DNA from: Strongylocentrotus droebachiensis
Lineage: Eukaryota; Echinodermata; Echinoidea; Camarodonta; Strongylocentrotidae
Assembly (NCBI GenBank): GCA_035222895.1
Contig: JAVYIG010001611.1
Span: 124,001-188,000 of the forward strand
DNA length: 64,000 bases
Direction of reading: 5' to 3'
Both the position numbers and the translations under genes were made by a program. Of this stretch, positions 55,401 through 64,000 are shown one piece after another (the stretch's first letter is position 1; the number at the start of each line of letters is the position of its first letter). The notes below the pieces were generated by a model. The model searched no databases. It was not told where the DNA came from and saw only the letters and a list, made by a program, of their open reading frames with translations.

Positions 55401-57742
55401 CCTTTTATCTTTGATCTTCTCACTTTATCTAATGCAGTAACACGGTTAAAAACTGATGGAACTAATCAACCTTATACAATAAAATTGGGTCATTATTCGA
55501 CAGCAGTATGGTCAAGTCACTCGATTCGGAAAGTGTATGAGGATGAAAACCTTTTCGACTGTACGGAGGCCGTTTCGTTATGTACGCAATTGTTCATAAC
55601 AGGTGAATGAAGTTATTTGTAATGAGGCACTTAATTAATTCTGAACGTCGGAATCGGTTCGTTATAAATAGTAAACTTGGAATCTGATCATCGGTAAAGT
55701 ATTATCGGCATTATCGTGATCCAAGTCCCCAGGGACTCAGATCCACGGACACTTTTTACTCTGAAAAAACAAATCCTACCTTCCATAATTGTATCCACCA
55801 AAGCGCGCGTTTAATGGATTATTGCTTTATTTAGTCAAGCCAATTTATCGAGTAGGCCTATTAGAAGTCCTTCACTAAATAAAGCAAACTATAATTCACA
55901 TTTATTTAATCAAGCATTGATTATGCTACGTTTACACTATGTTCCCGGCGACCACGGCAGCCCCGTTTGCCCGAAACGTAGTGCGCCGTGGGATTTAGAC
56001 CAATTTTATCTCTGGATTAAAGTTTTGTTACGTCTTGCCAAGTTTTCTCACGGTCTACCACGGTATCCGTGACGGGCCGTGGGGGGAAGGGGATGCTGAG
56101 TCCCGGAGGCTCCAAGGCGCACTACGGTTCGGCCCGCGTTCTACCACGGATGCCAGAACGTTCCCTCCCGGCCCGTCACGTTCTGATGGGGTCCCTCACG
56201 TTTCCCACGTTCTGATCAAGGTCTGACACGTTTTTCACGTTCTGTCAAGGCTTTGTACGGATGAAACGTGGACGCAGGGCAGCTTTGGAGCACGTTTGTG
56301 CCGGCGGTATAAAAAAAAGGTCTCCCGAGCAATAGCAATTCTGAGACCTCGCGTTATGTCATACCGTAGTAGAACGCAACGCCCCGTAGCGTGCCGGGCG
56401 CTTAAACCGTCCCACTACGGACCACCCCTAAGTTTTGTTACGGCCTATTACGGACTGTCACGTTTTGCTACGTTCACCCAGGTTTATTACGGCCTACTAG
56501 GTTTCTCATCCGCACCGTGACTGCCGTGGCAAATTTTTTGACAGTTTAAAAATCTGACACGGTATCCACGGCAATCACGGCCTGTCACGTTTGCCCATAC
56601 GGTCCCCCGCGTTGTGTCACGTCAATCCCGTTTCGTCCACGGTGGCCTGAAACGTGGTTGCCGTGGCCGCCGGGAACATAGTGTAAACGTAGCATTAGGC
56701 TGAATAAATGAATGTTATATTGATTAATTTCATCATGCCTTTAACGGTTATTGAAGACGAAATAATTATTTTAAAAACAACAACATTATTTTAGCTTTAT
56801 TTAGTGAAGGAAAACACTATAAGACACTATACACCACGATGAATATACTCCTAGTGATTCGACCCCCCCCCCCCCCTTTATGAGAAATTTGACGATTTGA
56901 ACACTTAAGGGGGACTCGGACCACGAGGAATATATAGACAGTTTTATAGTGTTTTGAGTCATATTATTTGATCATATTAAAGTTACCTGGAGGTGTTAAA
57001 TGAATATTTGCTGTTATAGTTTATCACTAAAATCAAAAGAATCTGACTAAAAAACACTATAAAACTGTATATATATTCCTCGTGGTGCGAGTCCCCCCTT
57101 GCGTTTTAATATCATCAGATTTTCCACAGGAGGGGACTTACACTAGAAGGAATATACTCCTCGTGATCCGATTCCCCCTTAATGAGAAATTTGATGATTT
57201 TGACGGTCCACAAACGTATAATCATCTACCAAAGGAGCCTCCCCAATCCATTTCAATTATCTTGTGAGAATTTCCGATGAATAAAAAGATAAAAAGCACG
57301 GCGAACGGTCGGTAAATCATACACTAAACAGTGAAGGACGAACGCACTCACAAATGTCCACGTAGCCCTATGTACATTATGCAAAGCGTGCGAGTGACGG
57401 GCGAGTAAGTTTAGGAGATAATTATGTTCATTTGACCCTATGACACGTTGACGTCATACGACTCCAGTGGCTAATCACGAACTCGCTTATTGCAGATTAA
57501 CGTTTCGCCAAAGGACTCCAGTCAGCTAGTACCGTGCTGGGGATCTAACCCATGACCTTCGCATCTCCAGTCACGTGTTCAAACCACTCGCCTACAACAC
57601 CTATTAATTGATAACTTTAATTACCTTGGACACCGGGCTGACATTCGCCTAAGATGATCACCGTTATCCAGAAGATCAGAGCAGATGGGACAACTGATCC
57701 AATCATTCCTATCCGAGGGACGGTCCGACTCATCCGCGCCAT
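41611..57742 (-). CDS. Cadherin-domain protein, 5' part, nine exons (348 codons visible)
   Basis: Nine minus-strand segments with consensus splice sites join in frame (118+102+134+66+87+96+114+205+122 nt). The product starts with a signal peptide (hydrophobic core SALIFWITVIIL), then a short Cys-rich segment, then cadherin repeats. Repeat 1 ends DVNDNEPYF. Repeat 2 runs from ISEN through FDDDKDE and VDFEDQ to DTDDEPPVF. Repeat 3 starts IPERN, has ASDGDS and LDFET, and is cut at the last exon. These are the calcium-binding motifs (E, DxD, DxE, DxNDN). Extra cysteines (IGC, IDGC, EDGC, WSC, GTC) are unusual. The likely role is extracellular calcium-dependent adhesion. The open last exon means the 3' half is missing here. 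No specific ortholog can be named. Confidence 0.88.
41733..44851 (-). other. Cadherin intron 8, filled with dispersed repeat
   Basis: No coding signal is seen. 41780-42060 and 43085-43612 are diverged copies of one dispersed repeat (see separate entry). 42160-43080 contains sentence-like repeated phrases such as TGGTATCATT-GAAAG and AAATGGCG, resembling the array family at a distance. 43620-44850 is AT-rich with nothing recognisable. Confidence 0.6.
43085..43612 (+). repeat. Dispersed repeat, copy 1 (inverted partner at 63473-64000)
   Basis: The sequence from TAAATACAAAAC to CGTCATTGCAAT matches the reverse complement of 63473-64000 almost throughout, including the ACAAAATGGCGCCTGGACGG block. 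A more diverged, partly deleted copy lies just upstream at 41780-42060. The true element may extend further left, since the partner copy is cut by the window end. Confidence 0.88.
44852..45056 (-). CDS. Cadherin gene, coding exon 8 (end of repeat 2, start of repeat 3)
   Basis: Acceptor TTTCCCCAG, donor GTGAGTA; 205 nt, phase 0 in and phase 1 out. It encodes DGCTSGSESREGNVTVIVQV, the linker IDTDDEPPVF, then SQDNYDVTIPERNSAF, and ASDGDSFNTRLRYSFIG. This is the best single match to cadherin repeats in the window. Confidence 0.92.
45924..46037 (-). CDS. Cadherin gene, coding exon 7 (middle of repeat 2)
   Basis: Acceptor GTTCAATCAG, donor GTGAGTT; 38 codons, NVPFNVIDGCQPGAVFLSLN, then GIVDFEDQEFYNFTLITE. 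DFED corresponds to the DxE/DYE calcium motif. The DGC cysteine is probably the partner of the one opening exon 8. Confidence 0.88.
46324..47001. mobile_element. Tc1/mariner-like MITE with internal foldback
   Basis: The ends are inverted: TATACACTGTTGGTCATAAT on the left and, read from the right end, TATACACTGTCGCTCATAAA, both followed by GGTGGAATA and an ACCCCAATTTAT block. Flanking TA fits the Tc1/mariner target. Inside, arms of about 63 bp at 46436-46505 and 46547-46612 pair around a short loop. No transposase frame exists, so it is non-autonomous. It lies in cadherin intron 6. Confidence 0.72.
47002..47740 (-). other. Remainder of cadherin intron 6
   Basis: No coding signal is seen. A small inverted pair (GGTTCAAATTTTC near 47284 and GAAAATTTGAACC near 47389) suggests a degraded foldback repeat, and a short (GA)n lies at about 47649-47662. 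Confidence 0.55.
47741..47836 (-). CDS. Cadherin gene, coding exon 6 (start of repeat 2)
   Basis: Acceptor TTATTTACAG, donor GTGCGT; 32 codons, NTATGTELSTDVPIQAFDDD, then KDEKEFKYSILQ. This is the A to C strand part of cadherin repeat 2. It includes a DxD-like calcium site (FDDDKDE), and the start completes the ISEN motif with exon 5. Confidence 0.87.
47837..49672 (-). other. Cadherin intron 5 (GC-AG), with microsatellites and a small cruciform
   Basis: Contains a (GA)n tract at about 47890-47933, a (CA)n tract at 48703-48747, and a 17-bp inverted repeat at 48407-48465. Otherwise I see nothing that supports a gene. Confidence 0.6.
48407..48465. repeat. 17-bp perfect inverted repeat with GC-rich loop
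   Basis: GGGGACGTTACATCCTG (48407-48423) pairs perfectly with 48449-48465. The ~25-base loop contains the self-complementary GGCGCGCC. It looks like the end of a small foldback element or a stable hairpin. Confidence 0.75.
49673..49759 (-). CDS. Cadherin gene, coding exon 5 (DVNDNEP linker; GC donor)
   Basis: 29 codons: SLNHQLKVSDVNDNEPYF, then EVTTIYANISE. The DxNDNxP motif is the classic calcium-binding linker between cadherin repeats 1 and 2. The acceptor is TTTGCAACAAG; a nested alternative acceptor after CAACTAAAG would also keep the frame but would shorten the G strand. The donor reads GAG followed by GCAAGT, so this intron is GC-AG. The frame continues perfectly into the next exon (ISE joins NTATG). 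Confidence 0.83.
49760..51089 (-). other. Left part of cadherin intron 4
   Basis: AT-rich, with (TAA)-like stretches at about 49880-49960 and no supported gene. A short frame near 50990-51040 (HDEEPSSFTI) looked cadherin-like but was rejected. Confidence 0.55.
51090..51913. mobile_element. Nested foldback/MITE cluster
   Basis: The outer arms 51090-51194 and 51808-51913 are inverted copies containing GGTTGCGAAA / TTTCGCAACC and an AGCGTTGTAGAAGGCC block. Inside, 51211-51280 and 51296-51365 form a ~70-bp near-perfect hairpin. 51603-51648 and 51662-51712 form another. Short termini AGGGACTTTT and AAAAGTCCCT mark further edges (about 51370 and 51792). There is no ORF. This looks like several MITEs inserted into or derived from one another inside cadherin intron 4. 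Confidence 0.75.
51950..52015 (-). CDS. Cadherin gene, coding exon 4 (66 nt)
   Basis: Acceptor ATTTTACAG, donor GTAAGC; 22 codons, SVKEYFFYIGCLDGDDWSTT plus EQ. It forms the F-strand part of cadherin repeat 1 and carries the first of the unusual GC cysteines, where cadherins usually have a DGG-type turn. Confidence 0.8.
52798..52813. repeat. Poly-C run in cadherin intron 3
   Basis: About 16 C follow shortly after two G-rich blocks (52745-52751 and 52770-52777) and lie next to TGAATCCGCCACTGG. The combination looks like the edge of a dispersed repeat. An imperfect (CA)n with CACACG variants precedes it (52684-52742). Confidence 0.6.
52881..53014 (-). CDS. Cadherin gene, coding exon 3 (cadherin repeat 1)
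   Basis: Acceptor TCCTCCTAG, donor GTATGT; 134 nt, phase 1 in and phase 0 out. It encodes GAVLFTVVTDPPGSEIRI, then a segment ending LLNSSFDYE. The DYE motif and the preceding hydrophobic strands fit the first two thirds of a cadherin repeat. Confidence 0.85.
53972..54073 (-). CDS. Cadherin gene, coding exon 2 (Cys-rich segment)
   Basis: Acceptor CTTTCACAG, donor GTGAGTT; 102 nt, phase 1 to phase 1. It encodes VCQINCEDNSYCIAS followed by LCSRGTCITQDF, with six cysteines in about 25 residues, an EGF-like or other small disulfide module before the first cadherin repeat. A minisatellite containing the same CTTTC acceptor tract begins just three bases upstream of the exon. Confidence 0.82.
54076..54320. 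repeat. ~61-bp minisatellite, four units, abutting exon 2
   Basis: GTGAAAGAAAGTACC recurs at about 54076, 54138, 54199 and 54260, followed each time by ATATACATTATTAGTATATT and TTCAAGTTCAAG. The first unit contains the pyrimidine tract of the exon 2 splice acceptor (minus strand CTTTCACAG), so the amplified unit began at the splice site. Confidence 0.88.
54321..55920 (-). other. Part of cadherin intron 1
   Basis: AT-rich with no gene signal. It holds a G-run (about 54585-54593) and a 37-bp palindrome at 55202-55238. Confidence 0.55.
55202..55238. repeat. 37-bp perfect palindrome
   Basis: GCAAACAATATAAATGAT pairs perfectly with 55221-55238 around one central C. Flanking AGCAAAC/GAGCAATTTGC-type words suggest a short inverted-repeat element. 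Confidence 0.8.
55924..56694. mobile_element. PIF/Harbinger-like MITE (771 bp) with TTA target duplication
   Basis: The ends are inverted copies: TGCTACGTTTACACTATGTT, continuing CCCGG, on the left, and its complement ending GTGTAAACGTAGCA on the right. TTA flanks both sides (55921-55923 and 56695-56697), the usual PIF/Harbinger target. The interior is GC-richer than its surroundings and full of CACG and ACGG words in both orientations. There is no transposase frame. It lies in cadherin intron 1. Confidence 0.78.
56815..57203. repeat. Foldback repeat cluster
   Basis: The arms 56907-56960 and 57044-57100 are inverted (GGGGGACTCGGACCACGAGG with its complement on the right). Two direct copies of a GAATATACTCCTxGTGATxCGA...TGAGAAATTTGAxGATTT block lie at about 56838-56900 and 57148-57200. 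It is non-coding and lies in cadherin intron 1. Confidence 0.7.
57480..57600 (-). repeat. tRNA-derived SINE or tRNA pseudogene
   Basis: On the minus strand an A-box-like GTAGGCGAGTGG (57595-57584) and a B-box-like GGGTTAGATCCCC (57551-57539) are spaced as in a tRNA. They are followed by AGCACGGTACTAG and non-tRNA sequence. The B box deviates from GGTTCGANNCC. I could not fold a complete cloverleaf, so a functional tRNA is unlikely. Confidence 0.55.
57625..57742 (-). CDS. Cadherin gene, coding exon 1 (start codon and signal peptide)
   Basis: The ATG at 57742 is followed by MARMSRTVPRIGMIGSVVPS and a hydrophobic stretch ending near ILGEC. The exon stops at CCAAG before GTAATT, with 39 codons plus one base (phase 1). 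A second in-frame ATG lies three codons later at 57733. An acceptor-like TTCCTCACAG ends at 57781, so this exon may carry only 38 bases of 5' UTR, with a further non-coding exon upstream. Confidence 0.85.
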
Positions 57743-57780
57743 CTTCTCTCCGGGATAGTATACGTCTCTTTATGTCAATC
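57743..57780 (-). other. 5' UTR of the cadherin gene within exon 1
   Basis: Thirty-eight bases separate the start codon from a strong acceptor-like TTCCTCACAG on the minus strand. If that is used, the promoter lies upstream of 57781 behind a 5' UTR intron. Otherwise the UTR simply continues. Confidence 0.5.
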
Positions 57781-57877
57781 TGTGAGGAAGAAATATTTCA
57801 AAAATTAGGATGGAACAAAAACGAAAGGCTACACAAATTACACGAAGCAGATTTTTGAATTCATTTTTAAGGGCCCC

Positions 57878-57920
<43 letters not shown>

Positions 57921-59280
57921 CCCCTCTCTCTCTCTCTCTCTTTCTCTCTTTCCCTTCTCCTGCTATATACATAGATTTATCTTTCCCCATTACTGTTTTC
58001 ACCGTCTCTGTTCTTTGAATTCAGTCTCTTTTAGTTGTTTTTATATACACAATATGTGTAAGTCGTGCTATTAGCATTCGTTGAGGGCGATGATCGCTAT
58101 ATTCATCATAGGCAAGTCGGCATTATTTATAATCCGTATAGTAGAGGAATGTTCCTAAAAATAAGTAACTAATTTGCATACCTCGTTTTGCATATTACAG
58201 TGTGCATGAGGCAAGGTTAGGATTAGGGTTAGGCTTGTCTCTATCTTTAGAAACATGCTCTACTCCTGATTAATTAATGCCTGCCTAATATATACCACTG
58301 TTAAAACCAAGTAACACTGGTTGTGATCTAAATAACGATAAAAAAAAAAAAAGATTTTGATTTTGATTTTGATTTTGATTTTGATTTTGATTTTGAATTT
58401 TGATTTTTTTTTTTGGATTTTTTTTTCCTTTTTCGGGGGGGGGGGGGGGGGGGTTACACGTATTACTTGTAATACATGCATTTCAGTGAGATTTTGGCCG
58501 ACTTGTATTTTCGATGGCTTCACGAAAATCATAGCATATTCACAATATTTTTTATCCAACCCCTGTAAATTAAATGCCATGCCGTGAACGAAAACGGGAG
58601 TTAAAACAGCGACTACACGTTCATAGTATGTTGATTTAGGTGGAAGCAGGTGCCAATTTACACACAGTGTAATGTAATGGGGATTCTTTGCACAATGTGC
58701 TTTGTCAGCAAACAACAAAATATAATGGAAAAAACCTGGATATTCAGAATTACGTGGTAGTAAATTCATGTAGATTTATCCATGGACATTATAATCAGAT
58801 GGGGCAACACGTGTTCCGTTGCAGGTAGCTCCGTGGTTTAAATCTTCTAGCAATAAAACGTCTTCCTATAGCGTCATCCCTATAGGCCTTCTTTACCATA
58901 AACCCAACCCTAACCGTGTAATGTAACCACTCCAAAATTGCGATGCATACATTAACTCGTGTTCTCCACGTGACCGTACTTACCTTTTTTTTTCGAGGGG
59001 TGGAGCTTAGCAAGCGTGAGATCTGAGAAAAATGGATGGTTATTATTTTTTTTTGCTCAATATAGAGATTTTCTGAAAAATCTGGGCTGGAATATTAATA
59101 AGTAATGTGACAACAGAAATACACACAAACAAAATGCATAAATATAGTTGAAATAAATGAAGCGGCCAACTATCATTAGCATGAATGCTTGAGTCGATAG
59201 CAGCCGGGAAGGGGCGGGAGGGGGGTTACATAACGGCGTATATGAGTATGTAGGAGAAAAGAGTGTCAGTTTAAGTGGTG
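57781..59280. other. Region upstream of the cadherin start: low complexity, no gene
   Basis: Contains a (TC)n tract at 57878-57959, a (TTTTGA)n tract at about 58352-58397 followed by a long T run and a G run (58435-58453), and AT-rich unique sequence. No promoter element could be assigned. Confidence 0.55.
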
Positions 59281-59284
59281 GTTA

Positions 59285-59476
59285 TTTTACCTGACTGCTA
59301 AGAAAGCATAAATGCTTGTTAGTAAGCAACCACACGGCCGACGGCTTTAGGTCCTCTCCGATGGACCTGGTAATTAGGATTAATGCCTTACCAAAGGGCA
59401 CTAGCGCATCGACTTGGTTACGAACCCGGGTCACCGGATTACGAGACCACTGCTCTACCGACTGACTGAGTGTCAC
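59285..59476 (-). repeat. tRNA-derived SINE
   Basis: The minus strand shows a clear polymerase III promoter: A box TCGGTAGAGCAGTGG (59462-59448) and B box GGGTTCGTAACC (59427-59416). A non-tRNA body follows, with a GCCCTTTGGTAAGGCATTAA block and an AGGTCC...GGACCT stem. The composite structure is that of a SINE, not a tRNA gene. Confidence 0.72.
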
Positions 59477-59499
59477 GTACATGTATAAAGGTTACATGT

Positions 59500-60036
59500 G
59501 TTACGTGTGTTTGTTAGATTTTATTAGCCTCATGGTTTTTCCCGATTATTGCAAGAGATTCTTATCTTAATAAAAGTTTATAGTCCCACCATATCAACCA
59601 TAGATTATAGCCTTGACAAATATTGACTAATAATAATTCTCCTATTGTAAATACCCCATCAACTGTGTTTCTCCACGGTAACATTATTTTTCAACCTCGT
59701 GACATCGGAAATGCCACATGATCCGTGGCCCTTAGGATGTTTAAGTTTCAAATACATGTATGTACGTCTTGGAGTTGTATTATTTAGAGCTGGGAATTAG
59801 GCTGAAATATTGCCGTTATCTCTTTTTCTTGTAAACTTGAAATTATGATCCACTTGGCATTTTAATATTCATGGTTTTAATTGTCATGAACTGAAAAATA
59901 GAAAAAATATAACGATCGAAATGATTGCAAGCTCCGTCATGTGAACCTTTAGCCTACATAATCATTGGTGCACACCTCCATCGAATGATCAAATGAATGA
60001 AAGAAATGGAATGCGTTGAGAGAGAGGAAGAAAAAG

Positions 60037-60069
<33 letters not shown>

Positions 60070-60930
60070 CGAGAGAGAACGAGAGAAAGAGAGAGAGAGA
60101 GAGAGAAGATGTAACGAAGTGCGAAGGAAAAAAAAAAGGAAAAAAAAAAGGAAATGATAAGGGGATAAGGATCGCCTTTATAAGCTCTCCGCATTTGTCC
60201 ACCTATTGTAAGAAAGACCAGTGCCCCCGCCCCCCCCCCCTTTACGGTAATAGCGTTACGCCACTGCCCGCCCATAGTTATCATGAGTGCAACGTTTTTA
60301 TTAGAACCCCTGTACGTGAGAGCCCCGTTTAAGCTGTCTGAAATGACAAATTATCTCTCCGAAGGGAATCCCATCAAATTTTAGGGGTTAGTTTATATTT
60401 ACTTTTCGGATAATATACGAGATAAAGTTATAAGATATTGTCTAATCATTAACTCCTCGATTTCAACTTTGCCCTGCGGATATAGCCATGTAAAAGTTAA
60501 GAGCATGATTTACAACACGGCTTTATATTGTAAAGTAAATATATATTTAAACAATATGTATTTGTTCATGGTGTTACTCTCTGAGCTTTAGAAAGGGCGT
60601 TTTCGTTGTCGAGGCCAAAGTATGTTCATCAATTACTGCATGTCGGAGTATTTAAGCAAATAAAGCATATTCAAATGATTAAGAGACCCTCTCAACCGAA
60701 ATGAAGTAAGAATAATAATACAATGCGGAACAAATGAAACGCCTGAGAGGAAAGTAAAAACACAAATGTTGATTTTTCAAAATTAGTTTGAATTCTTAAA
60801 TCTTTGGCACGTAATTTACTGTATTACCTAAAGGTCGCTAAGGTTTGCCATCGTTATATCCATTGGAAAACTAAAATCGTCTGATCTTACATCTTTTCCT
60901 ATGCTTGACTTTGACGATTTATTTGCATCA
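59500..60930. other. Intergenic sequence with GA microsatellite
   Basis: No gene is seen. A (GA)n tract at 60018-60108 and a C run at about 60230-60240 generate spurious Ser/Leu-rich or Arg/Glu-rich frames. Confidence 0.6.
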
Positions 60931-61027
60931 TGTGCATAGGTCTATGGAGCAGCTCTATGAGCATTGGCATCAATCTGAATCTGTTGCGTAAAAGGGTTTG
61001 GAATCGTAACAAGAAAGGGCCTACATA

Positions 61028-61062
61028 TCATCATCACCACCACCACCAACAACAACACCACC

Positions 61063-61094
<32 letters not shown>

Positions 61095-61121
61095 AATTGT
61101 ACCACTATTATCACCCTCATC

Positions 61122-61155
<34 letters not shown>

Positions 61156-61475
61156 CAATCATCATCATCATCATCATCATCACAATCATCATCATCATGC
61201 ATGATGATGCTAGAATACGGCCGTTTATTTCAGACTGTTGTCTCAGCAAATTTTAGCAAATATATCTTATTAAAAACGCATGTTCAAAATGCGGTTAGGT
61301 AATGGGTCTACCTATCATAATCACCATCGTCATCACCACCATTGCCATCATTACCATCACCATCACCTCCACCATCATCATCATACTCATCACCAATATT
61401 ATCATCATCACCACCACCATCATCATAATCATCACCAATATTATCATCATCACCACTATTACCATCATCAACATG
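61028..61475. repeat. Two (CAY)n trinucleotide microsatellites
   Basis: CAT/CAC repeats run from 61028 to 61200 and again from about 61315 to 61475. Translated frames are poly-His/Ile/Thr or their complements and are not genes. Confidence 0.9.
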
Positions 61476-61499
61476 AAAACGTTCCTAGATTTAATGCTT

Positions 61500-63118
61500 A
61501 AAATGTGTATTGAATACGGGCCCATAACTTTTATTTCGAGATGATAATGAAACCTAAAAGGAGAATCGACAAAGCAATTGAATACATTCTAGCTGGAGTC
61601 GTATTCAACCGTGCTACCTATCTCATGAACGACTCAGTGGTGTTGCCACACACGCAATCATCATTAAACTAAATGTATTTCAGATCTTGACATTAAAAAA
61701 AAGAAATCAGAACACAATCAGATAAGTTCATATAATTGTTTTTATACTGATACCCTAAAATTCTCTCCCTCCTGTGAGCCGAGTCCGACAATAGATTGTC
61801 GCAATACCTCACGTTTTCTCTACACCAAGGCGTATTAATTATGGGCTTATCACTGTGACAGACAATCAGTCGTGGCATAGATTAATTAAAAAGAAGGAAA
61901 TTCTGCAAACTTAACTCACCTCAACTAAACGACATCAAACTCAAAAAGTTCAGCTCAATTTTCCTGACTTGAGACCTTTACGATAGTGGCTCTAAAAGGC
62001 AAATGTGTATATGTCTGACTTCCGCGTAGATCAGCGTCTCGCTCCAACTACCACATGACATGAGCAATAAAAAAAAGCATGAATTCGATGATGTCACCAC
62101 TTGATACCAAATCAACAGGCGACGATCACAACAACCAGCGCGATTCGCGGAAATGAAAGAAAAACGCTTTTCCCGTCCCATTTGCTATTGTCTAAAACAC
62201 CACAATTTGTTTCTACATTAATTGGTAGCGCTACTGCGAATAATGTGTTAATTCTAATGATATAAGTACCAGCTCCTTAAAAAACTTCTTCGTCGTTTAA
62301 GTAAAATCCTCAAGACTTGCCTCTTTCAACTTTCCTGAACGTAAGTGTAATGATCCTCAGGAAAGCCGGCGACCGTCACCATAATACAGCTCCCTGAATG
62401 GTGATTGATCCTGTATTGTGTCTCGTCAGTGACACAAAACGTAAGGGATTTTTTTTCTTTTGTAGCCGCCAAACACTAATGGCATAAAATCAAATATCGT
62501 CTGCAAACACACTTGTGCGATGACGGCGGGTCATGTAGGCTGAGCGTTCGATTGAGGGTACACAGTCCACTTCAGTGTTTAATCGCTCGCATAATTCTAG
62601 GACAAACATTGTAATCATACATGCTTCGGGTGGAGATGATAAATGAAAAGCGTGACTTTCAAGTTTGAAATTAGGTGCAGGTCGTCTTCTTTTATCCCAT
62701 CGCCCCCTCCTCTCTCTCTCTCACTCTCGGTCTGTCTGTCTGTCTTTTTAGAGAAAATAAGAGAAATTGGCTGATGGGGGTGGGGGCGGAGGGGGACAAG
62801 GGGCAGTTGCCTCCTGCAACACAACGTTTGGAACACGTAAAGGACGCAGCTAATAAGTGGGAAGACTGTGGTCCTAAATTATTTTATTTGCAAAAAAATG
62901 GCCTCGTCTCCTTACCAAAGCTACATATTTGCGTCTATATCTCGGTATACATGGTATACACACCCACTCACACCTTAACCGTCTCCCCCTCACTCTATCT
63001 CCCATCTCCCTTCACCTTTGCATTCTCTCTCTCTCTCTATCTTTCTCTCCCGTCCCCCTCAGTTTTCCCCACCCCCTCAGCCTTCTCCCCTTCTCTCTCT
63101 CTCCCCCTAAGCATTCTC

Positions 63119-63157
<39 letters not shown>

Positions 63158-63472
63158 ACCCTTACCTCATCATTATAAAGGAATATCTATCTTGGGCTAA
63201 ACATTACAAAGAAAATATAAGCGGAAGTTATGGGATTTTATGACATACATGTATAACATAATAAAACAAAAAACAATCATAAATAGAACAAAAATGTATA
63301 TCCTCTTTGAACTCATGCCAGTGTATGTACAGACGACACCAACAAAATTCTAGGCAAACTTCCTTCAAACCAGGGACATCTATCATGTCCCTGTTCAAAC
63401 TATAAATAACCCTCAACCCAGGCTATTTCTAACAAAATAATGTCGGATAAACGGTCTACTTGTAGGTATTTA
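61500..63472. other. Intergenic sequence with CT microsatellites
   Basis: No supported gene. CT-rich tracts lie at about 62706-62730 and 63019-63152. A 167-codon open frame at 62675-63178 on the plus strand ends in poly-Ser/Leu from the CT repeat and has no recognisable domain. Confidence 0.6.
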
Positions 63473-64000
63473 ATTGCAATGACGACCTTCGTCATTGCCT
63501 TGTTTTCGTTCACATTCTGCCCCATTAATATTCTCCTTTTCCTTATCCTTATCCTTATCGTCCAAAAATCCTATTCGTTTTGCACGTAGTGCTTGTTATT
63601 CCTGGTTAGGTACTTTCCTCAAGTCCTTTTCCTTTCAAATTTCGTAGGCATCATCTCTAGCATCTCATCAAGGTCACCTACTTTTTCGATTTTCGAAATC
63701 ACTCATGCATGACCGTCCAGGCGCCATTTTGTCCGTTTCTGGTCCATTTTAAGGCCTTTCTTTCTTCCTTCCTATCTCCACTATCCTAGATCCTACAAAC
63801 TTCTAACAAATTCCTCTAGATAGTCTAAGAGATGTTCTTTAATCTGCGATGTATAACTTGCCTTTCAAAATGCCATCTTCATACTCAAAATTCAAATCTG
63901 AAACCGTCTCCGTCAACAATCTCTCAAATTCTTGAAAAATTGACCCCTAAATAATCTAAAACTGCCATAACTTTCTCATATAAATTCTGTTTTGTATTTA
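63473..64000 (-). repeat. Dispersed repeat, copy 2 (inverted, cut by window end)
   Basis: The reverse complement matches 43085-43612 closely, including AAATGGCGCCTGGACGG, the GATGAGATG block and CGTCATTGCAATG. The copy runs off the right edge, so its full length is unknown. Confidence 0.88.

Noticed and set aside
58205..58240. Telomere-like GGTTAGGATTAGGGTTAGG
   Set aside because: Only about three imperfect units; too short for an interstitial telomere claim.
60930..61544. His/Ile/Asp-rich frames
   Set aside because: Translation of CAY trinucleotide repeats on either strand.
62675..63178. 167-codon plus-strand frame
   Set aside because: Its second half is a CT microsatellite translated as Ser/Leu; no start context, splice pattern or domain.

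Overview
This is eukaryotic, AT-rich, repeat-dense genomic DNA from an animal, probably a marine invertebrate. The grounds are a spliced metazoan cadherin gene, Helitron-type transposons, tRNA-derived SINEs, MITEs and many microsatellites. An echinoderm or other deuterostome invertebrate is my guess, with low confidence. There is no bacterial gene layout.

Layout. 1-2600: non-coding, low-complexity flank with short tandem repeats and G/C runs. 2601-16737: an apparently intact autonomous Helitron of the OTU/endonuclease-bearing (Helitron2/Helentron) type. Its single 3,994-codon ORF (3564-15548, +) follows two ~450-bp tandem repeats and is trailed by ~210-270-bp tandem repeats. The protein carries a PHD-like finger, two herpes-tegument-like (C76-like) cysteine-protease domains, two OTU domains, basic and acidic repeats, a DUF6570-like Zn region, an HUH/Y2 Rep, a PIF1-like helicase and a C-terminal EEP endonuclease. 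17395-41262: a ~24-kb array of ~1.1-1.2-kb units that I read as non-autonomous Helitrons on the minus strand (TC 5' end, 3' hairpin, CTAG). At its centre are about nine apparently identical 1,203-bp units. The flanks look like Helitrons nested inside one another. 41324-41533: polypurine tract.

41611-57742, minus strand: the 5' part of a cadherin-domain gene. I could define nine coding exons that join in frame into 348 codons: signal peptide, short Cys-rich segment, two cadherin repeats and most of a third. One intron uses a GC donor. The ORF is open at the last exon, so the gene must continue to the left across the array and the Helitron, or be broken there. Its introns hold several MITEs and foldback elements. 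57780-64000: presumed upstream region with SINE-like sequences, microsatellites, and an inverted copy of a repeat also found at 43085-43612.

The two halves have no evident functional link except that the transposons lie where the rest of the cadherin gene should be. All calls rest on reading sequence and motifs; no database search was possible.
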